Of a stretch of DNA of 64,000 nucleotides, positions 8,700-18,438 are shown piece by piece (position 1 is the first letter of the stretch; each line of letters begins with the position of its first letter). The stretch is from assembly GCF_900163695.1 (NCBI RefSeq), contig NZ_FUIC01000033.1, positions 37,384 to 101,383 of the forward strand, given 5' to 3'. The translations under genes were made by a program, and so were the position numbers. The notes under the pieces were generated by a model, which saw only the letters and a program-made list of their open reading frames with translations, ran no database searches and was not told where the DNA came from. Origin of the DNA: Gulosibacter sp. 10. Its GTDB lineage: Bacteria; Actinomycetota; Actinomycetes; Actinomycetales; Microbacteriaceae.

Positions 8700-9563
8700 C
8701 TATCCCGCGTCCCGCGCCCAGGCGGCCGTGCCCGCGAGCGACCCGAAGGTGTAGAAGTGCACCGCGATGTCGCCGAGGCCGGGCTCGGCCGCCAGCGCGC
8801 GCAGGAAGCGATCCGGGCCGGCCGTACCCATCAGGCCCGTGAGCGAGAACCCGTACTTGCGCACGATGCCCGCGCTCGAGCCCACGCCGAAGCGGGACGC
8901 GTACCGCAGCAGCCGCTTGACGCCCACCGGCCCCGGCGTGCCGATGCGGATCGGCCCCTCGTAGCCGAGCTCGCGCACCGAGCGCACCCATCGCGCCACC
9001 GCCTCCGCGTCGAAGGAGAACTGCGTGGCCACCACCGCCTCGAGGCCCAGCCCGCGGATCGCCGCGAGCTTGCCGAGCAGCGCCTCCCGCAGCGCGTCGG
9101 CGCCGATGCCGGGATGCCCCTCGGGGTAGCCCGCGATGCCGACCTCGCGCACGCCGTACTCCGCCAGCGGCTCGGCGGCGATGAGCGAGTGCGCGTCGGC
9201 GTACGGCCCGAGCGGCGTCGCGGGATCCCCGCCGACCAGGAACAGCCGCTCCGACAGCCCCTCGCGCTGCAGCGCCGCGAGCGCCCCGCGGTACTCGTCC
9301 CGGGAGCGCAGGCGCCGGGCCGCGAGGTGCGGGACGGGCGCGAATCCCGCCTCGCGGATGGCCCGAGCCGTCCGCAGTCGCAGCTCGGGCTCCTCGCTGC
9401 CGAGGAAGGTGACGTTGATGCGCGAGCCCGCGGGGATGGCCGCGCGGGCCTCCCCGATCGAGTCGAGATCCCTGCCCGTGATCTCGAGCGAGTAGTCGTG
9501 CAGCAGCGCCGCGAGGCGCGCTTCCTCCTGCGTCACGGTTCTCCGCTTCCCCTCTCGGCGCAC
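8700..9563 (-). CDS. Methylenetetrahydrofolate reductase-like protein (MetF superfamily)
   Basis: A 287-residue TIM-barrel protein of the MTHFR superfamily. Recognisable elements are SLEITGRDL at the N-terminus, FLVGGDP, the VGIAGYPEGHPGI motif typical of MetF proteins, and VATQFSFDAEAVARW, which lines the flavin/folate pocket. Family members use FAD and reduce 5,10-methylene-THF or act on other C1-folate forms. It is a stand-alone gene, not next to metE/metH, so it may serve C1-unit catabolism rather than methionine synthesis. The start is ATG 9563 or, more likely from the ribosome site, GTG at 9536. Confidence 0.8.
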   Translation of the reverse strand: MRREGKRRTVTQEEARLAALLHDYSLEITGRDLDSIGEARAAIPAGSRINVTFLGSEEPELRLRTARAIREAGFAPVPHLAARRLRSRDEYRGALAALQREGLSERLFLVGGDPATPLGPYADAHSLIAAEPLAEYGVREVGIAGYPEGHPGIGADALREALLGKLAAIRGLGLEAVVATQFSFDAEAVARWVRSVRELGYEGPIRIGTPGPVGVKRLLRYASRFGVGSSAGIVRKYGFSLTGLMGTAGPDRFLRALAAEPGLGDIAVHFYTFGSLAGTAAWARDAG

Positions 9564-9603
9564 TGTACCGGTCCAATCCCCGCGGGCAGTTGGCGGGAAC
9601 CCT

Positions 9604-9632
9604 TTGACAGGTCATTCTCAGGCGCATACTAT
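9604..9632 (+). promoter_or_regulatory. Consensus sigma-70-type promoter for the ribose-type ABC operon
   Basis: TTGACA (9604-9609) and TACTAT (9627-9632) are separated by exactly 17 bp, an almost ideal housekeeping promoter. It leaves a leader of about 160 nt before the ATPase ATG at 9802. No CTAGAGCGCTCTAG box is near, so this operon is not under the LacI operator described at 26.4 kb. Confidence 0.8.
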
Positions 9633-9801
9633 GAACACGCTGTCCGGGTAGTAAGACATCACGCAGTGCAGCACGCAGTGTCTTCCATCCTCACGAGGGA
9701 TCGAACGTCCGACCGCACCACCAGCCATATTCCACTTCCGCGCAAGGCTGCGCCGAAAGGAAACCCATGCGCGACGTCAGTCCGCGAACGGAAATACCCG
9801 C

Positions 9802-11299
<1,498 letters not shown>

Positions 11300-11319
<20 letters not shown>

Positions 11320-12280
11320 GTCCACTTCCGCGACAGGGCGGTTCTCGAACTCGACGCTGCTCAAGGATGCGGGCCTGCTCATCATCTTCGCAGTGCTCGT
11401 GATCGGCCTCACGATCGCGTCGCCGAACAACTCCTTCCTGAGCCTGAACAACATCTTCCTCATCCTCGTGCAGACCGCCGTGAACGGCATCCTCGCGATG
11501 GGCATGATGTACGTGATCATCTCGGGCCACATCGACCTCTCGGTCGGCTCGACCGTGGGCCTCGCCGGCGTGGCCGCGGCGATGTTCGCGCACCCGGGCG
11601 AGTACCCGCTGTTCGTGCCCCTCCTCGTCGGCGTCGCCGTCGGCGTGGTCGTGGGCCTCATCAACGGCGTCGGCGTGGCGTACGGGGCGATCCCGTCGTT
11701 CATCATCACGCTCGGCACCCTCACCGCCGTGCGCGGCGTCGCGCTCATCGTCTCGGGCGGCGCGCCCGTCTCGAACCTGAGCCCCGAGTTCCAGTCGCTC
11801 GCCTCCGGCCGCCTCTTCGGCATCCCGACGCTCGCGATCTACTTCATCATCATCGCCGTCGTCGCGGCCTTCGTGCTGCGCAAGACCATCTTCGGCCGCC
11901 GCATCTACGCGCTCGGCGGCAACCCGCAGGCCGCGGCCGTGTCGGGCATCAACGTCAAGCGCCTCACCGTCGCGCCCTTCGTGATCGCCGGCACCCTCGC
12001 GGGCATCTGCGGCGTGCTGCTCGCCTCGCGCACCTTCACCGGCTCCCCCACCGCGGGCGCCTCCTACGAGCTCGACGCGATCGCGGCCGTGGTCATCGGC
12101 GGCGTGAGCATGGCCGGCGGCCGGGGCAAGGCCTTCGGCGTCGTCATCGGCGCGCTCATGATCGCGGTGATCGCGAACGGCCTCGACATCCTCGGCATCG
12201 ACTCCAACGCCCAGCAGATCATCAAGGGCGCCATCATCGTGCTCGCCGTCCTCATCGATGTGAAGACCCGGCGCGACTGA
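11300..12280 (+). CDS. Ribose-type ABC importer permease (RbsC family)
   Basis: The protein has 326 residues and about eight to ten hydrophobic helices. Family-typical segments are GMMYVIISGHIDLSVGSTVG, the GxxxALGGNPQAAAVSGI cytoplasmic loop that contacts the ATPase, and AIAAVVIGGVSMAGGRGK near the C-terminus. GGAGACAACA lies directly before the ATG, inside the last codons of the ATPase gene, so the two are translationally coupled. It forms the homodimeric pore of the importer with the double ATPase and the lipoprotein binder downstream. Confidence 0.93.
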
Positions 12281-12330
12281 CGCCCCCAACCTCATCCCAC
12301 AACCCCACCCCTCCCCGAAAGGAACCCACC

Positions 12331-13275
12331 ATGGCCAAGAAACGCACCAAGTTCGCGATCGTCGCGGCGACGGCGGCGCTGCTGCTCACCGGTTGCGCCA
12401 ACGACGGCGGCACCGAGGGCGGCGACGGCGAAGGCGGCACGATCGCCCTCATCATGAGCCACATGTCCAACTCGTTCGTGACCACCGTCGCCTCGGCCGC
12501 CGAGGCCAAGGGCGAGGAGCTCGGCTACGAGGTCACCGTCTTCGACAGCGAGCAGGACGCGGCCACCCAGGTCAGCCAGATCGAGCAGGCGATCACGCAG
12601 GGCTACGACGGCATCCTCGTCGAGCCCGTCTCGACCGACGGCGTCGTGCCCGGCCTCATCGCGGCGAACGACGCCGAGGTGCCCATCGCGACCATCGTGC
12701 AGCAGGCGTCCCAGCAGGACCTCGCGGCGGCCTACATCGGCGGCAACGAGACCGAGGCCGGCGCGCTGCAGATGGAGCAGGCCATCGAGGCCATCGGCGG
12801 CGAGGGCTCCATCGCCGTGCTCTACGGCCCGATGGGCAGCGACGCGCAGATCGCGCGCAACAACGGCTACGAGAGCGTGCTCGCGGAGTACCCGGACGTC
12901 GAGGTCGTGTTCGACCAGTCGGCGAACTGGGTCACCGCCGAGGCGCTCAACCTCGTCGAGAATTGGCTCTCGACCGGCACCGAGTTCGACGCCGTCGTGT
13001 CGCAGAACGACGCGATGGGCGTGGGCGCCGTGCAGGCCATCGAGAACGCCGGCCAGGGCGACTCGATCCAGGTGTTCGGCATCGACGCCACCGAGGACGG
13101 CATCGCCTCGATCGAGGCCGACGGCCTCGACGGCACCGTCTCGCAGGACACCCCCGGCATCGGCGAGCTCGGCGTCGAGACGATGGTGCAGATCATCAAC
13201 GGCGAAGAGGTCGAGGCCGAGGTCCTGACCGAGGCGCAGTGGATCACCAAGGACAACCTCTCCGACCTGGAGTAG
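12331..13275 (+). CDS. Sugar ABC importer substrate-binding lipoprotein (periplasmic-binding LacI-like fold)
   Basis: The protein has 314 residues. An N-terminal signal ends in lipobox LLTGC with lipidated Cys22, placing it on the outer face of the membrane. The mature part has the type I periplasmic binding fold: repeated ALIMSHMSNSFV at the start, ILVEPVSTDGVVPG for the first hinge region and QVFGIDATEDG near the second lobe. Family members bind ribose, xylose, inositol or AI-2-like sugars; the ligand is not predictable here. GAAAGGA precedes the ATG. A strong terminator follows 12 bp after the stop. Confidence 0.92.
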   Translation: MAKKRTKFAIVAATAALLLTGCANDGGTEGGDGEGGTIALIMSHMSNSFVTTVASAAEAKGEELGYEVTVFDSEQDAATQVSQIEQAITQGYDGILVEPVSTDGVVPGLIAANDAEVPIATIVQQASQQDLAAAYIGGNETEAGALQMEQAIEAIGGEGSIAVLYGPMGSDAQIARNNGYESVLAEYPDVEVVFDQSANWVTAEALNLVENWLSTGTEFDAVVSQNDAMGVGAVQAIENAGQGDSIQVFGIDATEDGIASIEADGLDGTVSQDTPGIGELGVETMVQIINGEEVEAEVLTEAQWITKDNLSDLE

Positions 13276-13287
13276 TCCCCCGCTCAG

Positions 13288-13331
13288 CAGGCGCCCGCCT
13301 CCCGATGCTCGGGAGGCGGGCGCCTGTGTTT
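13288..13331 (+). terminator. Strong rho-independent-like terminator of the ABC operon
   Basis: A long GC-rich hairpin: CAGGCGCCCGCCTCCCGA pairs with its complement across the short loop TGC, followed by TGTTT. It begins 12 bp after the binding-protein stop. Confidence 0.88.
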
Positions 13332-13334
13332 CCC

Positions 13335-13570
13335 CGGCCCGTGCGGGGCGGGCGGTGCGGGCGGGGCGGTTCAGGCAGGGATACGCGGTTCGGACGGGAT
13401 GCGCGGACACCGCGGGGCACGGTCCGGACGGGATGCGCGCTCCGAGCAGGGCGTGCAGACGCCGCGGGACGCGGTTCGGACGGGGCGCGCGGGCACCTCG
13501 GCGCCCAGTCCGAGCGGGTTCGCGCTCCGCGCCGGGCGCGCGGATACCGCGGAGCGCGGCTGTTCCTTCA
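13335..13570. repeat. Degenerate GC-rich tandem repeat array
   Basis: Imperfect units of about 55-65 bp recur, each with a CGGWCGGG..GCGCG..CCGCGG pattern (for example near 13376, 13420, 13470 and 13545). Open frames through it are compositional. It belongs to the 805-bp gap between the ABC operon and the riboswitch operon, in which I see no gene. Confidence 0.6.
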
Positions 13571-13619
13571 CTGACAGGCCTCTGCGGATATTGGGATCCT
13601 GCGCGTTCGGAGCCCCGGT

Positions 13620-13790
13620 GATGCGACTTCGGCGGATGCGAGACCTTTGCGGATGTGAGACTTTTGCGGATGTGAGGCAAACGCGGGGATAGACGGCGGA
13701 GAACCCGACATTCGCCTCACATCCGCGAGCACAGTGCGGATAACTCTCCTATCCGCGAGTGCAACGGGCGTTTCCCTCATATCGCGGAGA
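13620..13790. repeat. Family B palindrome, locus 2, with extra half-arms
   Basis: The 61-bp palindrome is 13666-13726 (left arm GCGGATGTGAGGCAAACGC, right arm ending GCCTCACATCCGC). Two more left half-arms precede it (GCGGATGCGAGAC near 13632 and GCGGATGTGAGAC near 13650), and degenerate right half-arms follow (TATCCGCGAG near 13750, CATATCGCGG near 13778). Confidence 0.8.
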
Positions 13791-13879
13791 GAGAGCGAAC
13801 GCCGGAATCGGGCGGCGGGCGCCCGCGCTGCCGGGCGGCGAGCGGCGAGCGGCAGCCCGTCCCGCAGAGGAGGCTCTTC

Positions 13880-14075
13880 CGCAGGGCGGTGTCCGTCCGG
13901 CGGGACGACGTGCCCCACCGGACCGGATCCGCCCCAGGGGACGATGTGCCCCCGGACGACGTACCCCGGGACGACGCCGTTCCGGGGCGGCATCGTTCCG
14001 GGACGGCGCCGTTCCGGGGCGGCATCATTCCGAGTCGAAGCCACCCGCGTCAAAACCGCCCCGCGTCGAAACCGC
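13880..14075. repeat. Short GC-rich tandem repeats
   Basis: Degenerate copies of CCGTTCCGGG(A/G)CGGC, about 15-31 bp apart, fill this stretch, followed by GTCGAAGCC/GTCGAAACC units up to the monooxygenase stop at 14082. It is non-coding as far as can be judged. Confidence 0.5.
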
Positions 14076-14081
14076 CGAAGC

Positions 14082-15383
14082 TCAGGGCCGCGGGAGCCCC
14101 AGCCGTTCGCGGAACATCTCGCGCTCGCCGTACTCGCGGCGGAACAGCCCCCGCCGCTGCAGGACGGGCACGACCTGCTCGACGAAGTCCTCGAGCGATC
14201 CCGGCAGCAGCGGCGGCATGAGGTTGAAGCCGTCGGCGGCCCCCGCCTCGACCCAGCGCTGCATCTCGTCGGCGATCCCCTCGGGCGTGCCGATCATCGT
14301 GGCGTGCCCGCCGCCCGCGGCGAGCCGGCCCAGCACCTGCCGCACCGTGGGCCGGACCCCGTCGACGGTGTCGACCTCGATCATCCGCAGAATGGTGCGG
14401 TAGCGGCCCTGCGGCCCGGTGAACTCGGAGGCGGGCGGCAGCTCGGGCATCGGCGCGTCCACATCCCAGCCCGAGGCGTCCTGCTCGATGAACAGCCCCA
14501 GCTGCGCGAGCGAGTGCTCGACCGGCAGCAGCGCGTCGAGCGCGGCCTTCTTGCGCCGCGCCTCTTCCTCGGTCGAGCCCACGTAGGCGACGAGGCCCGG
14601 CAGGATCGCGACCGAGGACGCGTCCCGTCCCGCCTCGGCGATGCGCCGCTTCACGTCGCCGGAGTACTCGCGCCCCGCCTCGATGTCGAAGGCGACGGCG
14701 TAGATCGCCTCGGCCCAGCGCGCCGCGAGCGCACGGCCCGTCTCGGACGCGCCGGCCTGGAACAGCACCGGGCGCCCCTGCGGCGGCCTGGGGACGGTGA
14801 GCGGCCCGTCGATGCGGAAGTGCTCGCCGGCGTGATCGATGCGGTGCACCTTCGCCGGATCGGCGTAGATGCCCGCCCGGTCGCCGACGATGGCGTCATC
14901 CTCCCAGCTGTCCCAGAGCCGTATGAGCGTTTCGATGAACTCGTCGGCGCGCGCGTACCGCTCCGCGTGCGCGGGCATCCGCTCGAGCGAGTGGTTGCGC
15001 GCCTCCGCATCCCACATCGAGGTGACGATGTTCGCGCCGATCCTGCCCCGGGACAGGTGGTCGAGCGAGGCGAGGTGGCGCGCCGCGTGGAAGGGCGTGA
15101 AGAAGGTCGAGGAGACGGTGGTGACGAGGCCGATGCGCTCGGTGCGCGCGGCCACGGCCGCCAGCGCGGTGATGGGCTCGACCGACCATCCCGGCGCCTG
15201 ATCGACCTCGCGCGCCGAATGCCCGTCGGCGAAGAAGATCGCGTCGAGCCTCCCCCGCTCGCTCAGCAGCGCCAGGTCCTCGTAGTAGTCGATGCTCGTG
15301 AGCCGTTCGAGCTGCGAGTCGGGGTGGCGCCAGGCCGCCGAGTGATGCCCGCAGCCGTAGACGAAGAGGTTGAGGTGCATCAT
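14082..15383 (-). CDS. NtaA/DmoA-type LLM-class FMN-dependent monooxygenase
   Basis: The product has 433 residues from the ATG at 15383, the usual length of the nitrilotriacetate monooxygenase component A group. Family marks: LNLFVYGCGHHSAAWR at the start, LDAIFFADG, SYTF-like region TVSSTFFTPFHAARHLAS, LSRGRIGANIVTSMWDAEA, and VLFQAGASETGR. Such proteins use FMNH2 supplied by a separate reductase to oxygenate C-N or C-S bonds. No reductase gene is adjacent. The gene starts 5 nt after the SDR stop, so both are on one transcript under the TPP riboswitch at 16256-16345. This points to a thiamin-linked substrate, for example a pyrimidine or thiazole breakdown product; that is inference. Confidence 0.9.
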   Translation of the reverse strand: MMHLNLFVYGCGHHSAAWRHPDSQLERLTSIDYYEDLALLSERGRLDAIFFADGHSAREVDQAPGWSVEPITALAAVAARTERIGLVTTVSSTFFTPFHAARHLASLDHLSRGRIGANIVTSMWDAEARNHSLERMPAHAERYARADEFIETLIRLWDSWEDDAIVGDRAGIYADPAKVHRIDHAGEHFRIDGPLTVPRPPQGRPVLFQAGASETGRALAARWAEAIYAVAFDIEAGREYSGDVKRRIAEAGRDASSVAILPGLVAYVGSTEEEARRKKAALDALLPVEHSLAQLGLFIEQDASGWDVDAPMPELPPASEFTGPQGRYRTILRMIEVDTVDGVRPTVRQVLGRLAAGGGHATMIGTPEGIADEMQRWVEAGAADGFNLMPPLLPGSLEDFVEQVVPVLQRRGLFRREYGEREMFRERLGLPRP

Positions 15384-15388
15384 CCCGC

Positions 15389-16189
15389 TCAGTCCATCAC
15401 CAGGCCGCCGTCGACCACGAGATTCTGGCCGGTGACCGCGCGGGCCCACGGGCTCGCGAAGAACAGCGCGGCGTCGGCGAACTCCTCGGGCGTGGTGACG
15501 CGGCGCAGCGGGGTGCCCTGGGCGATGAAGTCGAACACCTCCTCGGGCGTCGCGGCGGATGCGTCGGTGGTGCGCAGCAGGCCGCCCGAGAGCATGTTCA
15601 CGGTGACGTTGCTCGGCCCCAGGTCGTGCGCGAGGGTGCGGGTGAGCGAGAGCAGCGCCGCCTTGGAGGCCGTGTAGTCGTGGTACGGCACGACGGGGTG
15701 CTGGAAGAGGTTGGTGCCGATGTTGATGACGCGCCCCTCCCCCGCCTCCTCGAAGCCCGGCAGTGCGCGCTGGGTGGTGTGCAGAGCCGCCCTGACGCTG
15801 CCCTCGAACTGCTGCTCGAACCGCTCCCAGCCGATCTCGTGCGCCTTCGGGCGGGCGTCGCCGTCGAAGGAGAACGAAGCGAGGGCGTTGTTCACCACGA
15901 CGGTGATCGGGCCGCCGAGCGCCGCCTCGGCCGCGGTGAACAGCCCGTCCACCTGGTCCTGGTCGGTGACGTCGGCGCGCAGGGCGACCGCCGAATCCGG
16001 GCGCCGCGCGTTGAGCTCGGCGACGAGCTCCTCGGCGGCCGCCTCGCTCGTGAGGTAGTCGACGGCGACGGCGGCGCCCTCGCGCGCGAAGGCGCGGCTC
16101 AGCGCCCTGCCGAGGCCGCGGGCCCCTCCGGTCACCAGCACGCGTCGGCCGGCCAGGGCGGTGGATTCGGTGTCGAGGTGGGTGGTCAT
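15389..16189 (-). CDS. Short-chain dehydrogenase/reductase, first gene of TPP-controlled operon
   Basis: A 266-residue classical SDR. The cofactor motif TGGARGLG is at residues 20-27, and the catalytic Tyr172 and Lys176 lie in DYTASK. The usual catalytic Ser, 13 residues before Tyr, is replaced by Thr159 (NIGTN), which is uncommon. The N-terminal NN(A) motif is present as VVVNNALAS. It resembles 3-oxoacyl-ACP reductase-like SDRs. Its ribosome site GAAAGG is part of an 8-9-bp hairpin at 16197-16216, downstream of the TPP aptamer, suggesting translational control. The context suggests oxidation or reduction of a thiamin-related alcohol/aldehyde; the substrate is unproven. Confidence 0.9.
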   Translation of the reverse strand: MTTHLDTESTALAGRRVLVTGGARGLGRALSRAFAREGAAVAVDYLTSEAAAEELVAELNARRPDSAVALRADVTDQDQVDGLFTAAEAALGGPITVVVNNALASFSFDGDARPKAHEIGWERFEQQFEGSVRAALHTTQRALPGFEEAGEGRVINIGTNLFQHPVVPYHDYTASKAALLSLTRTLAHDLGPSNVTVNMLSGGLLRTTDASAATPEEVFDFIAQGTPLRRVTTPEEFADAALFFASPWARAVTGQNLVVDGGLVMD

Positions 16190-16196
16190 GATCTGC

Positions 16197-16216
16197 CTTT
16201 CGTCGGGCGACGAAAG
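16197..16216 (-). promoter_or_regulatory. Ribosome-site-sequestering hairpin of the TPP riboswitch operon
   Basis: CTTTCGTCG and CGACGAAAG are exact complements around a two-base centre. On the minus strand the 3' arm contains GAAAGG, the only ribosome site of the SDR gene, 7 nt from its ATG. When formed, it would hide the site, as expected for the expression platform of a translational OFF riboswitch. Confidence 0.7.
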
Positions 16217-16255
16217 AGATGTCTTCCGGATGCGCCCGACGCACCGCGCCGTTCA

Positions 16256-16345
16256 CCGCAGACAATCCCTTCGCCAGTACTAACTGGATCAGGTTCAACG
16301 GGTGCGATCTCAGCCGCGCGAACGCGGCGCCCCGTGCCTTGGCCT
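16256..16345 (-). promoter_or_regulatory. TPP (THI-box) riboswitch
   Basis: Read on the minus strand the region contains, in order and with correct spacing, the conserved thiamin pyrophosphate aptamer blocks: CGGGGCGCC, a short GC stem (GCG/CGC), GGCTGAGATCGCACCC, GTTGAACCTGATC, and CAGTTAGTACTGGCGAAGGGA. These match the well-known thi-box consensus (CTGAGA...ACCC, GAACCTGATC, CTGG-TTAGTACC-type arm and GCGAAGGGA). It lies about 65 nt upstream of the SDR start. TPP binding would be expected to shut off the SDR and monooxygenase. Confidence 0.95.
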
Positions 16346-16479
16346 CCGACCCTAGCAAACGGATGCGACGGGGCGGGCGCGGCCTGCGCGGCCTGCGCGG
16401 CCTGCGTCGTCTGCGCGCCCCGGCGCGGTCTGCAGGTCTGCACTTCCTGCGCCTCTGCGTCACTGCTCGGCCTGCGCCC

Positions 16480-17160
16480 TCATTGCGCCGAATAGCCGAG
16501 CGGCGGCTGCATCCTCGATGGCCGCGCCATACGACCCATGGACGCAGCAGACACAATCAGCCGACCCCACCGCATCCCACACCGTCACGCCGACCTACCT
16601 CGATGCGCCGAATAGCCGGGCGACGGCCACCCAGGCGACGGCCCCGCCATGTGACACATGGGCGCAACAGGACGAACACCGCGCCCCGCCCACCGGCACC
16701 AGAACCGCATCCCCCGATGCGCCAAATAGCCGGGCGACGGCCGCATCCTCGATGGCCACGCCATACGACCCATGGACGCAGCAGGCACAATCAGCCGACC
16801 CCACCCCTACGCATCGCGCACGATCCCGCCAACATGCCCCCGATGGGACAAATAGCCGGGCGACAACCGCACCCTCGACGGCCCCGCTATCTGACACATG
16901 GGCACAACAGGGCGAGCACCGCGCCTCACCACCGGCACCAGAACCGCATCCTCGTTGCGTCACATGGCCGAGCTGCGACCGCACCATCGATGGCCCCGCT
17001 ATCTGACACATGGGCGCAACAAGGCGGGCGCCGCGCCCCACCCACCGGCACCAGAACCGCATCCCCCGATGGGACAAATAGCCGGGCGACGGCCACCCAG
17101 GCGACGGCGCCGCTATACGACCCACGCACGCAGCAGGCGCGGCCGCCGGGTCGACGGCCG
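16480..17160. repeat. Family C repeat array, six units
   Basis: Six tandem units of 111-126 bp begin near 16491, 16611, 16725, 16851, 16962 and 17077, counted at the AATAGCC core (ACATGGCC in the fifth). Each unit has AATAGCCGGGCGACGGCC, an 11-15-nt centre with CTCGATGGCC, then GCCATAC/GCTATCTGAC and a CACATGGGCGCA or CCCATGGACGCA tail; alternate units resemble one another more than neighbours, suggesting a two-unit higher repeat. ATAGC and GCTAT form a palindrome. Long open frames across the array (for example 16518-17006) are just translated repeats. The same family occurs at 27565-27860. Confidence 0.8.
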
Positions 17161-17194
17161 CGCCATGCGACGCGAAGCGGTACCGCCCGGTGCC

Positions 17195-18199
17195 TCAGCC
17201 CGGGTACTCGATGCGCTCGGCGCGCCCCGAGGCCAGCGAGCGGGTGGCCGCCTCCGCGACGGCCTGCGCCTTGAGGCCGTCGCGCAGGGTGACCGGCATG
17301 ACGCTGCTGCCCGCCTCGAGCGCGCGCACGAAGGCGTCGAGCGAGGCCGCATAGGTGGGCTGCACGCGCTCGAACCAGCCCGCGTGGAGGCCGTTCGACA
17401 CGGCGCGGTCGCCGACGAGCCGGGTGACGTTGCCGGCGCGCATCCGTCCCGACTCCGCCAGGCCCTTCGAGCCGAGCACCTCGATGCGCTCGTCGTAGCC
17501 GTAGGCGGTCTCGCGCACGCTGTCGATCTGCACGAGCCCGCCGCCGGGGAGGCGGAGCGTCGCCACGGAGGTGTCGACGTCGCCGATCTCGCCCACGCGC
17601 GGGTCGGTCGCGACCGCGCCCATCACCTGCACCTCCACCGGATCGACCCCGAGGATCCACCGCGCGAGGTCGAAGAAGTGGACGGTCTGGTCGCGCATCT
17701 GCCCGCCCGAGACCTCGAGGTAGGCGATCGGCGGCAGCGAGGGGCCGCGGGAGGTCATCTGCACGAGCGAGGGCGTGCCGAGCTCGCCCGTGCGCACGAG
17801 GCGCTGCAGCTCCGCGTGGTCGCGGTCGAAGCGGCGGTTGAAGTCCACCATCGCGGGGATGCCGGCGGCCTCGACGTACTCGACGATCTCGACGGCGCGG
17901 TCCAGGGCGGCGTCGATGGGCTTCTCGACGAAGGCCGCGATGCCGGCATCCGCGGCCCGGCGCAGGTGCTCGGCGTGCGTGTCGGTGGAGGAGGCGATCA
18001 CGACCGCGTCGATCTCGGCCGGGTCGAAGGCCCGGTCCACGTCGGCGACGGCCTCCGCACCATGCTCGGCGGCGAGCGCACCCGCGCGGTCCGGATCGAC
18101 GTCGTAGACGAGCCGGAAGTCGATGCCTGCGTTCGCGGCGAGGCTCGCGGCGTGGACGGAGCCGATGAAGCCGGCGCCGATGAGGGCGAAGCGTTGCAT
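17195..18199 (-). CDS. Inositol 2-dehydrogenase-like oxidoreductase (Gfo/Idh/MocA family)
   Basis: A 334-residue NAD(P)-dependent oxidoreductase. The N-terminal Rossmann motif is ALIGAGFIG (residues 5-13), the cofactor/active-site Lys is in FVEKPID, and the C-terminal catalytic region SGGQMRDQTVHFFDLARW has the Asp/His pair seen in IolG-type inositol dehydrogenases. The gene follows an ABC importer for sugar/polyol on the same strand, separated by 239 bp that holds a family A palindrome, so it probably has its own promoter or is read through. The likely reaction is oxidation of myo-inositol or a related polyol; specificity is inferred. Confidence 0.85.
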   Translation of the reverse strand: MQRFALIGAGFIGSVHAASLAANAGIDFRLVYDVDPDRAGALAAEHGAEAVADVDRAFDPAEIDAVVIASSTDTHAEHLRRAADAGIAAFVEKPIDAALDRAVEIVEYVEAAGIPAMVDFNRRFDRDHAELQRLVRTGELGTPSLVQMTSRGPSLPPIAYLEVSGGQMRDQTVHFFDLARWILGVDPVEVQVMGAVATDPRVGEIGDVDTSVATLRLPGGGLVQIDSVRETAYGYDERIEVLGSKGLAESGRMRAGNVTRLVGDRAVSNGLHAGWFERVQPTYAASLDAFVRALEAGSSVMPVTLRDGLKAQAVAEAATRSLASGRAERIEYPG

Positions 18200-18253
18200 T
18201 CCTTTTCCCCTTTGTAAGGACTTTTGTCCGCTCAGCCTAGTGGTCGTGCACTG

Positions 18254-18312
18254 CGGATGCGTCGCAGTCCGCGGTTATGCAGAAGCCATAACCGCGAACT
18301 GCGACGCATCCG
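18254..18312. repeat. Family A palindrome, copy 3
   Basis: Arms CGGATGCGTCGCAGT...GGTTATG and the reverse complement, 26 bp with one mismatch, around the loop CAGAAGC. It lies in the 239-bp gap between the binding-protein stop and the dehydrogenase start. Confidence 0.85.
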
Positions 18313-18438
18313 TCGAGGGTACGGGTCCGACCCGCCCTCCACGTCCGAGCCGAGCTGTTCAATCGGTCTCGAACGGCCCGGGCCGCCGCCGGCGAGCAGC
18401 CTCCGGTCGACGGGCAGGGCGCGCCCGAGGAGCACCCG

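Noticed and set aside
9563..9801. Riboswitch or LacI operator upstream of the ribose-type ABC operon
   Set aside because: Only a plain sigma-70-type promoter is visible; no aptamer consensus and no CTAGAGCG box.
13355..13692. Several open frames of 66-97 codons in both strands
   Set aside because: They lie in the degenerate GC-rich tandem repeats; high GC makes stops rare and there is no start context or recognisable fold.
14082..16556. A single 824-codon gene spanning the monooxygenase and part of the SDR region
   Set aside because: The upstream part is a shadow of the SDR; the NtaA-type match starts at MMHLNLF (15383), right after the SDR stop.
16518..17006. A 162-residue open frame
   Set aside because: It translates the family C repeat units one after another; peptide repeats follow the DNA repeats, with no ribosome site.
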